This document shows positions 17,498-26,053 of a stretch of DNA of 64,000 bases, piece after piece; position 1 is the stretch's first letter; each line of letters opens with the position of its first letter. Below the pieces are notes generated by a model, which had not been told where the DNA came from, searched no databases, and saw only the letters and a program-made list of their open reading frames with translations. The DNA is from JACVRW01 sp963734025 (GTDB taxonomy: Bacteria; Actinomycetota; Thermoleophilia; Solirubrobacterales; Thermoleophilaceae): NCBI GenBank assembly GCA_963734025.1, contig CAVTFR010000013.1, forward strand, positions 62,001 through 126,000. Reading direction: 5' to 3'. The position numbers and the translations under genes were made by a program.

Positions 17498-18637
17498 ATG
17501 GACCTCCTCGAATACCAGGGAAAGCAGCTGTTCAAGAAACACGGCGTGCCCGTGCCGGACGGCCGGCATGCCGCGTCCGTTCGCGAGGCGGTCGAGGCGG
17601 CCGAGGAACTCGGGTTCCCGGTGGTGATCAAGGCGCAGGTCCAGATCGGCGGCCGTGGCAAGGCGGGCGGGATCAAGCTCGCCGGCGACCGCGCCGAGGC
17701 CGAGGAGCATGCGAGCGCGATCCTCGGCATGGACATCCGCGGCTTCACCGTCCACGAGCTCTACGTGGAGAGCGCGAGCGAGATCGACGAGGAGTACTAC
17801 GCGGCGATCGTCTTCGACCGCTCGGCGAAGAAGCCGATGGCGATGCTGTCCCGGATGGGCGGCATGGATGTCGAGGAGGTCGCCGAGACCGACCCCGAGG
17901 CGATGCGCATGCTGCACGTCGACCCGCTCGTCGGCTTCCAGGACTTCCAGGGGCGCAGGCTCGCCTTCGAGTCGGGGATCGCCGCCGACGTGATCCGGCC
18001 CGTCGGCGCGATGCTCGCGAAGCTCTACGACGTGTTCGTCCGCGAGGACGCCACGCTCGTCGAGGTCAACCCGCTGCTGATCACGAAGAAGCGCGAGGTC
18101 GTGGCTCTCGACGCCAAGGTCACGATCGACGCCAACGCCCTCTTCCGCCACCCGGACGTCGCCGAGCTGCGCGACGTCTCGGCCGAGGACCCGCAGGAGC
18201 GGATGGCGAAGGAGCGCGGGCTCACCTACGTGAAGCTCGACGGCAACGTCGGCATTCTCGGCAACGGCGCCGGGCTCGTCATGTCGACGCTCGACGTGGT
18301 GGCCGCGGCCGGCGGCAAGCCCGCGAACTTCCTCGACGCCGGCGGCGGGTCCAAGGCCGAAGCGATCACCAGCGCCGTCGAGGTGATCCTCTCGGACGAG
18401 AAGGTGAGCGCCGTGCTGTTCAACATCTTCGGCGGCATCACCCGCTGCGACGAGGTGGCGAAGGGGCTGATCGAGGCGTTCCGCCAGATCGAGCCCGATG
18501 TGCCGTTCGTGGTGCGGCTCGACGGCACGAACGACAAGGAGGGGCGCGCGCTGCTCGCGCAGGCGGACCTGCCGAACGTCCATACGGAGGCGACGATGCT
18601 CGGCGCCGCCGAGAGGGTCGTGGAGCTGGCCGGCTGA
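17498..18637 (+). CDS. sucC: Succinyl-CoA synthetase beta subunit (ADP-forming)
   Basis: Citric-acid-cycle enzyme converting succinyl-CoA to succinate with nucleoside triphosphate formation. 379 residues: ATP-grasp N-terminal half (MDLLEYQGKQLFKKHGVP; KAQVQIGGRGKAGGIKLA) and the CoA-ligase C-terminal half (LDAGGGSKAEAITSAVEVILSD; FNIFGGITRCDEVAKGL). ATG 17498 is used; an in-frame ATG at 17456 adds only low-complexity residues. Overlaps sucD by one base (TGATG). Confidence 0.96.
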   Translation: MDLLEYQGKQLFKKHGVPVPDGRHAASVREAVEAAEELGFPVVIKAQVQIGGRGKAGGIKLAGDRAEAEEHASAILGMDIRGFTVHELYVESASEIDEEYYAAIVFDRSAKKPMAMLSRMGGMDVEEVAETDPEAMRMLHVDPLVGFQDFQGRRLAFESGIAADVIRPVGAMLAKLYDVFVREDATLVEVNPLLITKKREVVALDAKVTIDANALFRHPDVAELRDVSAEDPQERMAKERGLTYVKLDGNVGILGNGAGLVMSTLDVVAAAGGKPANFLDAGGGSKAEAITSAVEVILSDEKVSAVLFNIFGGITRCDEVAKGLIEAFRQIEPDVPFVVRLDGTNDKEGRALLAQADLPNVHTEATMLGAAERVVELAG

Positions 18638-19515
18638 TGGCCATCCTCGTCGACACGGACACGCGCCTCTGCGTCTCGGGCATAACCGGCCGCGAGGGCA
18701 CCTTCCACTCGCTGCGAAACCGCGACTACGGCACCCAGGTAGTGGCCGGGGTCACGCCCGGCAAGGGCGGTCAGGACGTGGACGGAATCCCGGTCTTCAA
18801 CACCTTCCACGATGCCGTCGCAGACGCCCGCGCCAACACGGCGATGATCTTCGTGCCACCGCGCTTCGCGGCCGACTCGATCCTCGAGGCAGAGGACGCC
18901 GGCGTCGAGCTCGTCATCGCGATCACCGAGGGCATCCCGGCGCACGACGAGCTGCGCGTCTACAACCACCTGCGACGCGGTCGGACGCGCCTGATCGGCC
19001 CCAACTGCCCCGGCATCCTGTCGCCCGGCAAGGCCAACGTCGGAATCATCCCGGCGCAGTTCTTCAAGGAGGGCAACGTCGGCCTCGTGTCGCGCTCGGG
19101 CACGCTCACCTACCAGATCGGCAACGAGCTGGCGCAGCGGGGCTTCGGCAACTCATCGATCGTCGGCATTGGCGGCGACCCCGTGCCCGGCTCGAGCTTC
19201 ATCGACGTCATCGAGCTATTCGAGGCCGACCCCGAGACCGAGCTCATCGTGATGTGCGGCGAGATCGGCGGCTCGGCCGAGGAGGAGGCCGCCGAGTACA
19301 TCGGCGAGCACGTCTCCAAGCCGGTGCTGGCCTACATCGCGGGCTTCACGGCACCGCCCGGCAAGACGATGGGCCATGCGGGCGCGATCGTCTCCGGCTC
19401 GATGGGAACCGCCGCGGCGAAGGCCGAGGCGCTCGAGGCCCGCGGCGTGCGCGTGGGCCGCAACCCCACCCAGGTGGCCGAGATAGCGGTCGAGATCCTG
19501 GGCGCGCGGGTTTAG
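18637..19515 (+). CDS. sucD: Succinyl-CoA synthetase alpha subunit
   Basis: 292 residues. CoA-binding Rossmann domain (CVSGITGREGTFHS), GIGGDPVPGSSF, and the active-site histidine that is phosphorylated during catalysis in MGHAGAIV (near residue 247). Partner of SucC, coupled by a one-base overlap. All catalytic features are intact. Confidence 0.96.
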   Translation: MAILVDTDTRLCVSGITGREGTFHSLRNRDYGTQVVAGVTPGKGGQDVDGIPVFNTFHDAVADARANTAMIFVPPRFAADSILEAEDAGVELVIAITEGIPAHDELRVYNHLRRGRTRLIGPNCPGILSPGKANVGIIPAQFFKEGNVGLVSRSGTLTYQIGNELAQRGFGNSSIVGIGGDPVPGSSFIDVIELFEADPETELIVMCGEIGGSAEEEAAEYIGEHVSKPVLAYIAGFTAPPGKTMGHAGAIVSGSMGTAAAKAEALEARGVRVGRNPTQVAEIAVEILGARV

Positions 19516-19530
19516 CGCTACGGTCGTGAC

Positions 19531-19779
19531 ATGCCCCGCCGCACGCGTATCGTCGCGTTCGGGTCTGCCGGCGCGCTCGTCGTCGCAGGCGGGCTCTGCG
19601 GCCTGCTGGTCGGCGGAGTCACCGGACAGGCCCTCGCCATAGGACTGATCGCGATCGGCTTGGGGGGAGCGCTGCTGCTCGTGTTCCTGGAGGTCGGCCT
19701 GAGCGAGGACCAGGAGCGGGCCCGAGAGGAGCGAGCTCAGCGGGCTCCGAGACGCCCACGGCGAGGCCGCAGCGGGTGA
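19531..19779 (+). CDS. Small two-helix membrane protein, function unknown
   Basis: 82 residues: a short basic N terminus (MPRRTR), two hydrophobic helices (about 9-28 and 34-54) and a highly charged Arg/Glu tail ending in PRRPRRGRSG. It begins 16 bases after sucD. I do not recognise a family. Such short membrane proteins are common next to housekeeping genes in this group of actinobacteria. Codon bias and coding density match its neighbours. Confidence 0.6.
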   Translation: MPRRTRIVAFGSAGALVVAGGLCGLLVGGVTGQALAIGLIAIGLGGALLLVFLEVGLSEDQERAREERAQRAPRRPRRGRSG

Positions 19780-19789
19780 GCGCCGGCCC

Positions 19790-20554
19790 TCAGCCGCTCT
19801 CGTAGGCCTCGCTCATGCCGGCGGCGACCGCCCCGACCTCCTCGCGGAGGGCGCGGACGTCACCGGCGAGCCGCTCCTGGTTCGCCCGCTCGCTCGAGGC
19901 CGAGACCGACACGAGGTTGCCCCGCACGGTGTCGAGCTCGACGAGGATCCGCTCCATCTCGTCGTAGAAGCGCTGCAGCTGCCCCTCCATCCGCCGCAGC
20001 ACGGCGAGCTGGCTCTCGAGCGCTGCCGTCAGCTCGGCCTTGGACGGGTCGCCGCGGACCTCGGCGAGCCGCCGCTCGACCGCCTCGGGCGGGCTCTCGG
20101 CGAGCGCCTCGTACAGCAGCTGAGCCCGCCGCGCGCCGTCCTCCATGGCCGGAATGAAGCGGTCGACCTCCTGTGACACCTCTGCGTACGGGAGCTCGGC
20201 CCTGTCGATCGCATCGCGGATGCGCTCCTCGCGCCGGCGTCCCTCGCTCAGCAGCTCGGCAATCGGCGGGGCGAGGACGCCCGGGTCGAGCCGGCCCTCC
20301 TCGAGCCGTTCGCGCCGCTGCTTGCGCTCGCGCTCGAGCACCTCGTTCGCCTCGTCCTCGTCGAAGTAGGTGCGCGCGACAGCGATCCCGTAGACCACGA
20401 TGCCGACGATCAGCACCGGCAGGAACGCGCCGATCAGCAGCCCCGCGATCACGATCCCCGCCAGCAGGCAGACGTTGAACGGCTGCGTGAGCGCGTTGAC
20501 GATCAGTGCGCGGTTGTACTCGGACCGGCCGTACGGGCGCATCTCGCCGGGCAT
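19790..20554 (-). CDS. Membrane protein with long coiled-coil domain, partner of the VWA protein
   Basis: 254 residues. Two transmembrane helices close together (about residues 30-65, CLLAGIVIAGLLIGAFLPV and the following stretch), then about 185 mostly helical, charged residues with heptad character (REERIRDAIDR; LESQLAVLRRMEGQLQRF) suited to a coiled coil on one side of the membrane. No catalytic motif seen. ATG 20554 overlaps the stop of the upstream VWA gene by one base, so the products are made together and may form a complex (inference). Family not recognised. Confidence 0.7.
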   Translation of the reverse strand: MPGEMRPYGRSEYNRALIVNALTQPFNVCLLAGIVIAGLLIGAFLPVLIVGIVVYGIAVARTYFDEDEANEVLERERKQRRERLEEGRLDPGVLAPPIAELLSEGRRREERIRDAIDRAELPYAEVSQEVDRFIPAMEDGARRAQLLYEALAESPPEAVERRLAEVRGDPSKAELTAALESQLAVLRRMEGQLQRFYDEMERILVELDTVRGNLVSVSASSERANQERLAGDVRALREEVGAVAAGMSEAYESG

Positions 20555-22245
20555 CAGAAAAAGCTCGAGATGCTCCGGTAGACGGCTTCGATGTCCTCCG
20601 TGTCGCCCTCGTACGCCTGGCCGCCGGAGGCCTCCGCGATCGCGGCGAGCGCCTCGGCGGCGCCCACCGCGCCGGCGCTGTAGGCGATCGTGAAAACGCG
20701 CACCTGCTCGTCCGAGTCGCCCTGAGCGCGCACCGCCCGAACGGCGTCCTCGGCGCTCGCTGCCGAGTCGGTGTCCTCGCCGTCCGTCAGCACGACGACG
20801 GCGTTGATGCGCTCGGGCGTCGCGTCCGCGCGCACGGACTCGAATCCGTTGATCGTCGCGTCGTAGACCGCGGTGCCGCCGTCGGCGATCAGGTTCTCGA
20901 CGGTCTCGCGCATCCGCCGCTCGTTCTCGCGGAACGGCGTGACCGGAATGAGCGACTGCAGCCTGTCGGAGAAGATGTTCAGTCCGACGCTGTCCTGCTT
21001 GCCGACCTCGGCGAAGAAGGCCTCGAGGCCCCCCTTGGCGCGGACGAGCCGGTTCTCCTCGGCCATCGAGCCCGACGTGTCGACCACGAGCAGAACGTTG
21101 GCCGGCTTGCGGTCCTCGCGCCAGGCTCGCCGGATGCGGTCGAGCGTGCGCGGCTCGGGCAGGCCGAGCACCCGTTCCGGCTGCGCAGGGTCGACACCGT
21201 TCTCCTTGGAGACGGGCGCCACCGGCTCCTCCTCGAGGTCGGCGGGCCGGAAGCCCGAGCGCGCCGCCAGCTCCGGCGTGATCTCCTCCGCGAGGAACTC
21301 CTGGAAGCGCTCGGCGCCCTGGCGCTGCGCCGGCCTGACCCAGTCGCCGTCGAGGATGATGAACGGGTTGTCCGAGTAGAAGGTGCCCTCGGGCGGGTAG
21401 AGCGCGACCAGCTTCGGCTGCGGGCCGCGATTGCGGTTGAAATCGAGCAGCGTCACCTCCTCCATCGCCACGGCGGAGGCGTAGCCCGGGCCCTCCTTGC
21501 GCATCTGGTCGGCGATGAAGAGCGTGGTGTCGCCGTAGTGAACGATCGAGCGCTCGATGTCGCGGACGATCGCGCGCGCCTTCGAGCTCTCGACGTCCTC
21601 CTCGGTCAGACCCTCCTTCTTGCCGGTGGCTGCGTAGTACTCGGCCACCACCGCCTCGAGCCCCGAGGTCGAGAAGTCGGGGTTCGTGTGCACCAGCTTG
21701 AAGCGCCCGTACTCGGGATGCCCGAACTCGGCGAAGCCCTGGTTCGAGCGCGCCAGCCGGATGATCTGCTCGAAACCGATCTGGCGATCGGGCCAGCCGA
21801 GCGCCTCGGCGAACGGCTCCCACATCGCGATCACGAGCGGCGTGCGGACGATCGAAGGGTTCTCCTCGGGCGCGATGATGCGGTCCGCGTCGAAGTTCAG
21901 CAGCCGGCCCCAGAGCGAGGAGGCGGGTGACCAGGCGACGGGCTGCAGCTCGCCGGCCGCGATGTCCGCCTCCGCCTCGCCGCTCGCCACGACCGATCCC
22001 TCAACGAAGACCGCCCTGCCGCCCACCCGCTCGCGCTGCGAGTTGAAGCGCTTGATGAGCGGGGCGAGCAGCTTCTCCTTCTCGGGCGAGTACGCGAACG
22101 GGACCGCGACGGCGCCCTCCGGGGCCGCGGGCGGCGTGTTGCCGTCGTCGCCGCCGTCATCGCCTCCGCCGCCGGCCGACACCAGCGCCACGCCCGCGAC
22201 CGCGAGCGCCGCGAGGATCAGGATCAGCAGCTGGCTGCGCTTCAT
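20554..22245 (-). CDS. Membrane-anchored solute-binding plus von Willebrand factor A domain protein
   Basis: 563 residues. N-terminal hydrophobic anchor (residues 5-24, no lipobox cysteine), a Gly/Asp linker, then a periplasmic binding-protein-like domain (about 45-340: FAYSPEKEKLL, VAWSPASSLWGRLLN, FIADQMRKEGPGYAS) and a VWA domain (about 385-563). The MIDAS metal site is intact: DTSGS, the Thr in GGTAVYDA, and the Asp in LTDGEDTD. Such fusions probably act in extracytoplasmic binding or complex assembly; the ligand is unknown. First gene of a two-gene operon with the coiled-coil membrane protein. Confidence 0.85.
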   Translation of the reverse strand: MKRSQLLILILAALAVAGVALVSAGGGGDDGGDDGNTPPAAPEGAVAVPFAYSPEKEKLLAPLIKRFNSQRERVGGRAVFVEGSVVASGEAEADIAAGELQPVAWSPASSLWGRLLNFDADRIIAPEENPSIVRTPLVIAMWEPFAEALGWPDRQIGFEQIIRLARSNQGFAEFGHPEYGRFKLVHTNPDFSTSGLEAVVAEYYAATGKKEGLTEEDVESSKARAIVRDIERSIVHYGDTTLFIADQMRKEGPGYASAVAMEEVTLLDFNRNRGPQPKLVALYPPEGTFYSDNPFIILDGDWVRPAQRQGAERFQEFLAEEITPELAARSGFRPADLEEEPVAPVSKENGVDPAQPERVLGLPEPRTLDRIRRAWREDRKPANVLLVVDTSGSMAEENRLVRAKGGLEAFFAEVGKQDSVGLNIFSDRLQSLIPVTPFRENERRMRETVENLIADGGTAVYDATINGFESVRADATPERINAVVVLTDGEDTDSAASAEDAVRAVRAQGDSDEQVRVFTIAYSAGAVGAAEALAAIAEASGGQAYEGDTEDIEAVYRSISSFF

Positions 22246-22281
22246 CTTGGGGCCACCCTACTTTCGAATCCACCGGGTATC

Positions 22282-23400
22282 GTGGCTGATTCGGTGGCCG
22301 AACTCACCAATATCTCGCTGGCGCGCGGCGCTCCCTCGCTCGACATCGTCGCCGTCGACGATCTGCGTGCCTCGGCGGACCGCGCTTTCGAGCGCGATCC
22401 CGCGGGCATGTGCGCCTACGGGACAGCGCCGGGATACACGCGACTGCTCGAGTGGCTGTCGAAGCAATACGGCGTGGAGCCCGACCACCTCGTCGCCACG
22501 AACGGCTCGATGCAGGCCGACGCGTTCCTCTTCAATCAGCTCGTCGAGCCGGGCGACGTCGTGGTGGTCGAGGCGCCGACCTACGACCGCACCCTGCTCG
22601 CGCTGCGCAAGCTCGGCGCCGAGATCCTCGCGATCCCACTCGAGGCGGACGGCATCGACGTCGAGGCGCTCGCCGGCGAGCTCGAGGGCGGCGCGCGCCC
22701 GAAGCTCGCCCACATCATCCCGAACTTCCAGAACCCCGCGGGCTGCACGCTCTCGCTCGAGAAGCGCCGGCGCCTCCTCGAGCTCTCGCGCGAATACGGC
22801 TTCACGATCTTCGAGGACGACCCGTACGTCGCGCTGCGCTTCGAGGGCGAGCACCAGCCGACGATGCTCGCGCTGGGCGGGGCCGACGGGACCGTCGTCT
22901 ACGCATCCTCCTTCTCCAAGACCGTCTGCCCCGGCATCCGCGTGGGTTATCTGGTCGGGCCGCAGCCGATCATCGCGGCGATCCGCAAGGAGGCCACCGA
23001 GACATACATCTCGCCGAACATGGTCGCCCAGGCGATCGTCGCCGAGTTCTGCCACTCGGGCGCCATCGAACACTCGATCGCGACCGTCAAGGCGGCGCTC
23101 CGTGAGCGCCGCGACGCGACCTGCGAAGCCCTCTCCCGCCATCTCCCGGACGCCCGCTTCGTGGTGCCGGAGGGGGGCTACTTCCTGTGGGTCGACCTGC
23201 CGGAGGGCACGGACGGCGACGCCCTTCTCGCCGGGGCCCTGGAGCGCGGTGTGACGTTCGTGAAGGGAACCGACTTCCTGCTCGACGGCGGCGAGAGCTC
23301 ATTCCGGCTCGCCTACTCCGCCGTGCCACCCGACCAGATCGAGGAGGGCATCGCGCGCGTGGCGGATGCCTACCGAGAGCTGGCCGGGGCCGCTGCGTGA
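22282..23400 (+). CDS. PLP-dependent aminotransferase, class I/II (2-aminoadipate transaminase-like)
   Basis: 372 residues. Fold-type I aminotransferase with NGSMQADAFLFNQL (phosphate-binding start), PNFQNPAGCTLS, FEDDPYVALRF and the Schiff-base lysine in SSFSKTVCPGIRVGY. It resembles the LysN/MocR-like subgroup that transaminates 2-aminoadipate, kynurenine or aromatic amino acids; no helix-turn-helix domain is attached, so it is an enzyme, not a MocR regulator. GTG 22282 start. Divergent from the VWA gene with a 36-base gap, and coupled to the next gene by a four-base overlap. Confidence 0.88.
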   Translation: MADSVAELTNISLARGAPSLDIVAVDDLRASADRAFERDPAGMCAYGTAPGYTRLLEWLSKQYGVEPDHLVATNGSMQADAFLFNQLVEPGDVVVVEAPTYDRTLLALRKLGAEILAIPLEADGIDVEALAGELEGGARPKLAHIIPNFQNPAGCTLSLEKRRRLLELSREYGFTIFEDDPYVALRFEGEHQPTMLALGGADGTVVYASSFSKTVCPGIRVGYLVGPQPIIAAIRKEATETYISPNMVAQAIVAEFCHSGAIEHSIATVKAALRERRDATCEALSRHLPDARFVVPEGGYFLWVDLPEGTDGDALLAGALERGVTFVKGTDFLLDGGESSFRLAYSAVPPDQIEEGIARVADAYRELAGAAA

Positions 23401-24134
23401 ACCGGCTGACGCTCGCGCAACCGCGCGACATCACCTCCCTCTTCCGCGACTCGCTGCGGGTCTATACCCGCCACGCCGGCATCTTCATCCTGCTGTCGGC
23501 GGCGGTCGTCGTGCCGGTGGACCTGGTGGTCGAGGGCGTCGGGCTCGAGCGGCTGACCGGGCGCTACGACCCGTCGCCCCCGCTTGCGGAAACCGTCGTC
23601 CCCACCGTCGTCGCCTTTCTGGTGGTGATGCCGATCGTCACGGCCATCTGCATCCACGCGCTGCGCTCGATCGCGAACGGCGAGCAGCCGAGCGCGGGCC
23701 GCGCGCTTGTCTCCGGCTTCGAGGCGTTCACGCCGCTGTTCGTCGCGGTGGTGATCGCCGCGATCGGCATAGCGGCCGGCTTCCTGCTGCTCGTGATCCC
23801 GGGCATCTACCTGGCCGTGCGGCTCTTCTTCGTGCCGCAGACGGTGGTGATCGAGCGGGCGCGCGGCCTCGACGCGCTGCGTGCTTCCAGCGACATCGTG
23901 CGCGGCCTCTGGTGGCGCACGTTCGGCCTGATCGTGATGATCAACCTGGCGGCCGCGCTGCCCGCGCTCATCATCACCGCACCGTTCAACGGCATCGCCG
24001 ACAACAGCGGCGACGCCGTCTGGGCGCTCGCCGGCACGATCTGCGCCGAGTCGATCACCGCTCCCTTCGTGGCGATCTTCTCGACCTTCCTCTACTACGA
24101 CCTCCGGGCGCGCCGTACGCCCGCCGCCTACTGA
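23397..24134 (+). CDS. Polytopic membrane protein (glycerophosphodiesterase-membrane-domain-like)
   Basis: 245 residues with about six hydrophobic helices. The opening LTLAQPRDITSLFRDSLRVYTRHAGIFILLSA and the FFVPQTVVIERARGLDALRASSDIVRGLWWRTF segment are typical of YciC/GPDPase-membrane-domain proteins, where a conserved amphipathic stretch with DALRRS-like sequence precedes the late helices. Role unknown; such proteins may affect lipid or envelope homeostasis. GTG 23397 lies within the aminotransferase stop (GTGA). Confidence 0.72.
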   Translation: MNRLTLAQPRDITSLFRDSLRVYTRHAGIFILLSAAVVVPVDLVVEGVGLERLTGRYDPSPPLAETVVPTVVAFLVVMPIVTAICIHALRSIANGEQPSAGRALVSGFEAFTPLFVAVVIAAIGIAAGFLLLVIPGIYLAVRLFFVPQTVVIERARGLDALRASSDIVRGLWWRTFGLIVMINLAAALPALIITAPFNGIADNSGDAVWALAGTICAESITAPFVAIFSTFLYYDLRARRTPAAY

Positions 24135-24140
24135 CGCAGG

Positions 24141-24854
24141 TCAGCGGCCGTAGCGCTCCTTGCCGAGCACGAGCTGGTCGGGAAGGGCGGTCCGGACGGG
24201 AGGCGACGGATCGGCGACGACCGAGACCGTCTCGGCGACGCTGCGCGTGACGGCGCGCTTGCCCGTGCCGACGTCGAGCACGACCTCGTCGTCGCCGGCG
24301 CTCTCGAGTGTCCCCTCGAGACCCGGGTGGAGGCCCGTGTCCTTGAGGTAGTGCAGCAGGTCCTCCGCCTCGTTCTCGAAGCGCAGGACCCGTACCTTCG
24401 CGCCCTGCTCCACGTCCGCGAGCGGCACTCCCTGCTCCCGTTCGCCCTCGTAGATCGGATGTCCGTGCGGGCAGGTCTTGGCGTCGCCGATGGCGCGCAT
24501 CATGCGCTCTTCGACGACCGGCGACATCCAGTGCTCGAGCCGCTCCGCCTCCTCGTGCACCTGATCCCAGGGGATGTCGAAGACGTCGGTGAGGAAGCGC
24601 TCGATCAGCCTGTGACGCCGCACGATCTGGCTCGCCTGCTCGTGGCCGGACTCGGTGAAGCTGAGCGACTTGTCGGCAGCGCGGTTGACGTACCCGTCCA
24701 CTTCGAGCCGGCCGATCATCTCGTGCACCGTCGGCGCCGAGACCTGCATCGCGCGCGCGATGTTGGCCCCCGTCATGGGCAGCCCGGCCTCCTGCAGCCA
24801 GTAGATGATCTGCAGGTATTCCTCCTCGGCGACCGTCACCTGGTCGTGGGACAT
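24141..24854 (-). CDS. DtxR/MntR-family metal-dependent repressor
   Basis: About 237 residues. N-terminal winged helix (EEYLQIIYWLQEAGLPMTGANIARAMQVSAPTVHEMIGRLEVDGYV), dimerisation domain with likely metal ligands in RRHRLIERFL, HEEAERLEHWMS and CPHGHPI, and a C-terminal SH3-like/FeoA domain. It would bind Fe2+ or Mn2+ and repress metal uptake genes. Two in-frame ATGs are possible (24863 and 24854); the second is spaced better from GGATAGG and gives the family's usual N terminus. A perfect palindrome at 24937-24957 lies upstream and could be its own operator. Confidence 0.86.
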   Translation of the reverse strand: MSHDQVTVAEEEYLQIIYWLQEAGLPMTGANIARAMQVSAPTVHEMIGRLEVDGYVNRAADKSLSFTESGHEQASQIVRRHRLIERFLTDVFDIPWDQVHEEAERLEHWMSPVVEERMMRAIGDAKTCPHGHPIYEGEREQGVPLADVEQGAKVRVLRFENEAEDLLHYLKDTGLHPGLEGTLESAGDDEVVLDVGTGKRAVTRSVAETVSVVADPSPPVRTALPDQLVLGKERYGR

Positions 24855-24936
24855 GGCTGTCATCCTATCCGGGCTCCCAGCTCGGCCCGGGATGTCGTTG
24901 CCGCTCGGCGGTAACCACTGATCCACCTCGCCGTTC

Positions 24937-24957
24937 TGACCACCCATACGGTGGTCA
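24937..24957. promoter_or_regulatory. Perfect inverted repeat in the dtxR-like/ligase divergent region
   Basis: Arms TGACCACC and GGTGGTCA (8 bp each, no mismatch) around the 5-base spacer CATAC. It lies 83 bases upstream of the regulator start and about 137 bases upstream of the ligase start. Symmetry, length and position fit a dimeric repressor operator. The binding protein is not known; the adjacent DtxR-type regulator is the simplest guess, though the sequence does not resemble the AT-rich IdeR or MntR boxes. Confidence 0.5.
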
Positions 24958-25093
24958 AAGCGACCAGGTGACCCCGATCGCCGGCCAGACGCCGCTAGGG
25001 AGCCGGCCGGTAGATCGAGTTCGGCTCTGCGCTCTGATCGCGCGGCCTGCGGGCCTCCGCGATCCGCATCGCCTCACGCTAACGTGCCGGTCC

Positions 25094-26053
25094 TTGGCCC
25101 TGCCGCTTTCGCCACCCATCCAACCCCAGCTCGCCAAGTCCTCACGCGATCTGCCGGAGGGCGACGGCTGGCGCTACGAGCCGAAGTGGGACGGGTTCCG
25201 GACGATCGTGTTCCGTGACGGCGACGACGTTCATCTCCAGAGCCGCAACGGCCGGCCGATGAACCGCTACTTCCCTGACGTCGTCGAGCTCGTGCTGGCG
25301 CTCCCCGGGAAGCGCCTCGTGCTCGACGGGGAGATGGTCGTGACGGTCGACGGGGTCCAGGAGTTCGACCTGCTCTCGCAGCGCATACATCCGGCCGCCT
25401 CGCGGGTCGAGATGCTCGCCAAGGAGACGCCCGCCCAGCTTGTCGCGTTCGACCTGCTCGCCGAGGACGACGAGACTCTGCTCGAGCTCCCCTACGACGA
25501 GCGCCGCGAGCGGCTGTCGGCGGTCGTCGCCGAGCCCGTCGAGCTGACCGAATCGACGCCCTCGCTCGAGGAGGCAGGCAAGTGGCTCGCCGGTACGGGC
25601 GAGGGCGTGATCGCCAAGCAGGGAGACGCACCGTACCGGCCGGGCGAGCGCGTCGGGATGGTCAAGATCAAGCGCGTCCGCACACTAGACGCCGTGGTCG
25701 TGGCCTTCCGCTTCGGCAAGGAGGAGGGCACCGTCGGCTCGCTCATCCTCGGCCTCTACGACGACGAGGGCGAGCTGCACGTGGTCGGGCACACGTCGAG
25801 CTTCCGCGCGAAGCAGAAGCGCGAGTTCCTCGAGAAGCTCGAGCCGTACCGGACCGGCGAACGCGGCCACGGCGAGCCGAGCCGCTGGAAGTCCGAGGAG
25901 GAGCTCATCTGGGAGGGCCTGCGCCCCGAGCTCGTCGTCGAAGTCGCCTTCGATCACATCACGGGCAACCGCATCCGGCACGGAGCCAAGCTGCTCCGCT
26001 GGCGCGACGACAAGGAGCCCGCGGAGTGCCTCTTCTCCCAGCTGCGCGACTGA
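25094..26053 (+). CDS. ATP-dependent DNA ligase (LigC-like)
   Basis: About 319 residues. Adenylation domain with the lysine nucleophile in motif I YEPKWDGFR, motif III LDGEMV, motif IV EGVIAKQ, motif V MVKIKR, followed by an OB-fold domain with VEVAFDHI. It seals nicks, probably in repair or end joining. The reading frame runs back to 24968, but homologues begin just before PPIQPQLAKS, so TTG 25094 is used; the exact start is uncertain. The next gene's start overlaps its 3' end by 28 bases. No Ku gene is in the window. Confidence 0.84.
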   Translation: MALPLSPPIQPQLAKSSRDLPEGDGWRYEPKWDGFRTIVFRDGDDVHLQSRNGRPMNRYFPDVVELVLALPGKRLVLDGEMVVTVDGVQEFDLLSQRIHPAASRVEMLAKETPAQLVAFDLLAEDDETLLELPYDERRERLSAVVAEPVELTESTPSLEEAGKWLAGTGEGVIAKQGDAPYRPGERVGMVKIKRVRTLDAVVVAFRFGKEEGTVGSLILGLYDDEGELHVVGHTSSFRAKQKREFLEKLEPYRTGERGHGEPSRWKSEEELIWEGLRPELVVEVAFDHITGNRIRHGAKLLRWRDDKEPAECLFSQLRD

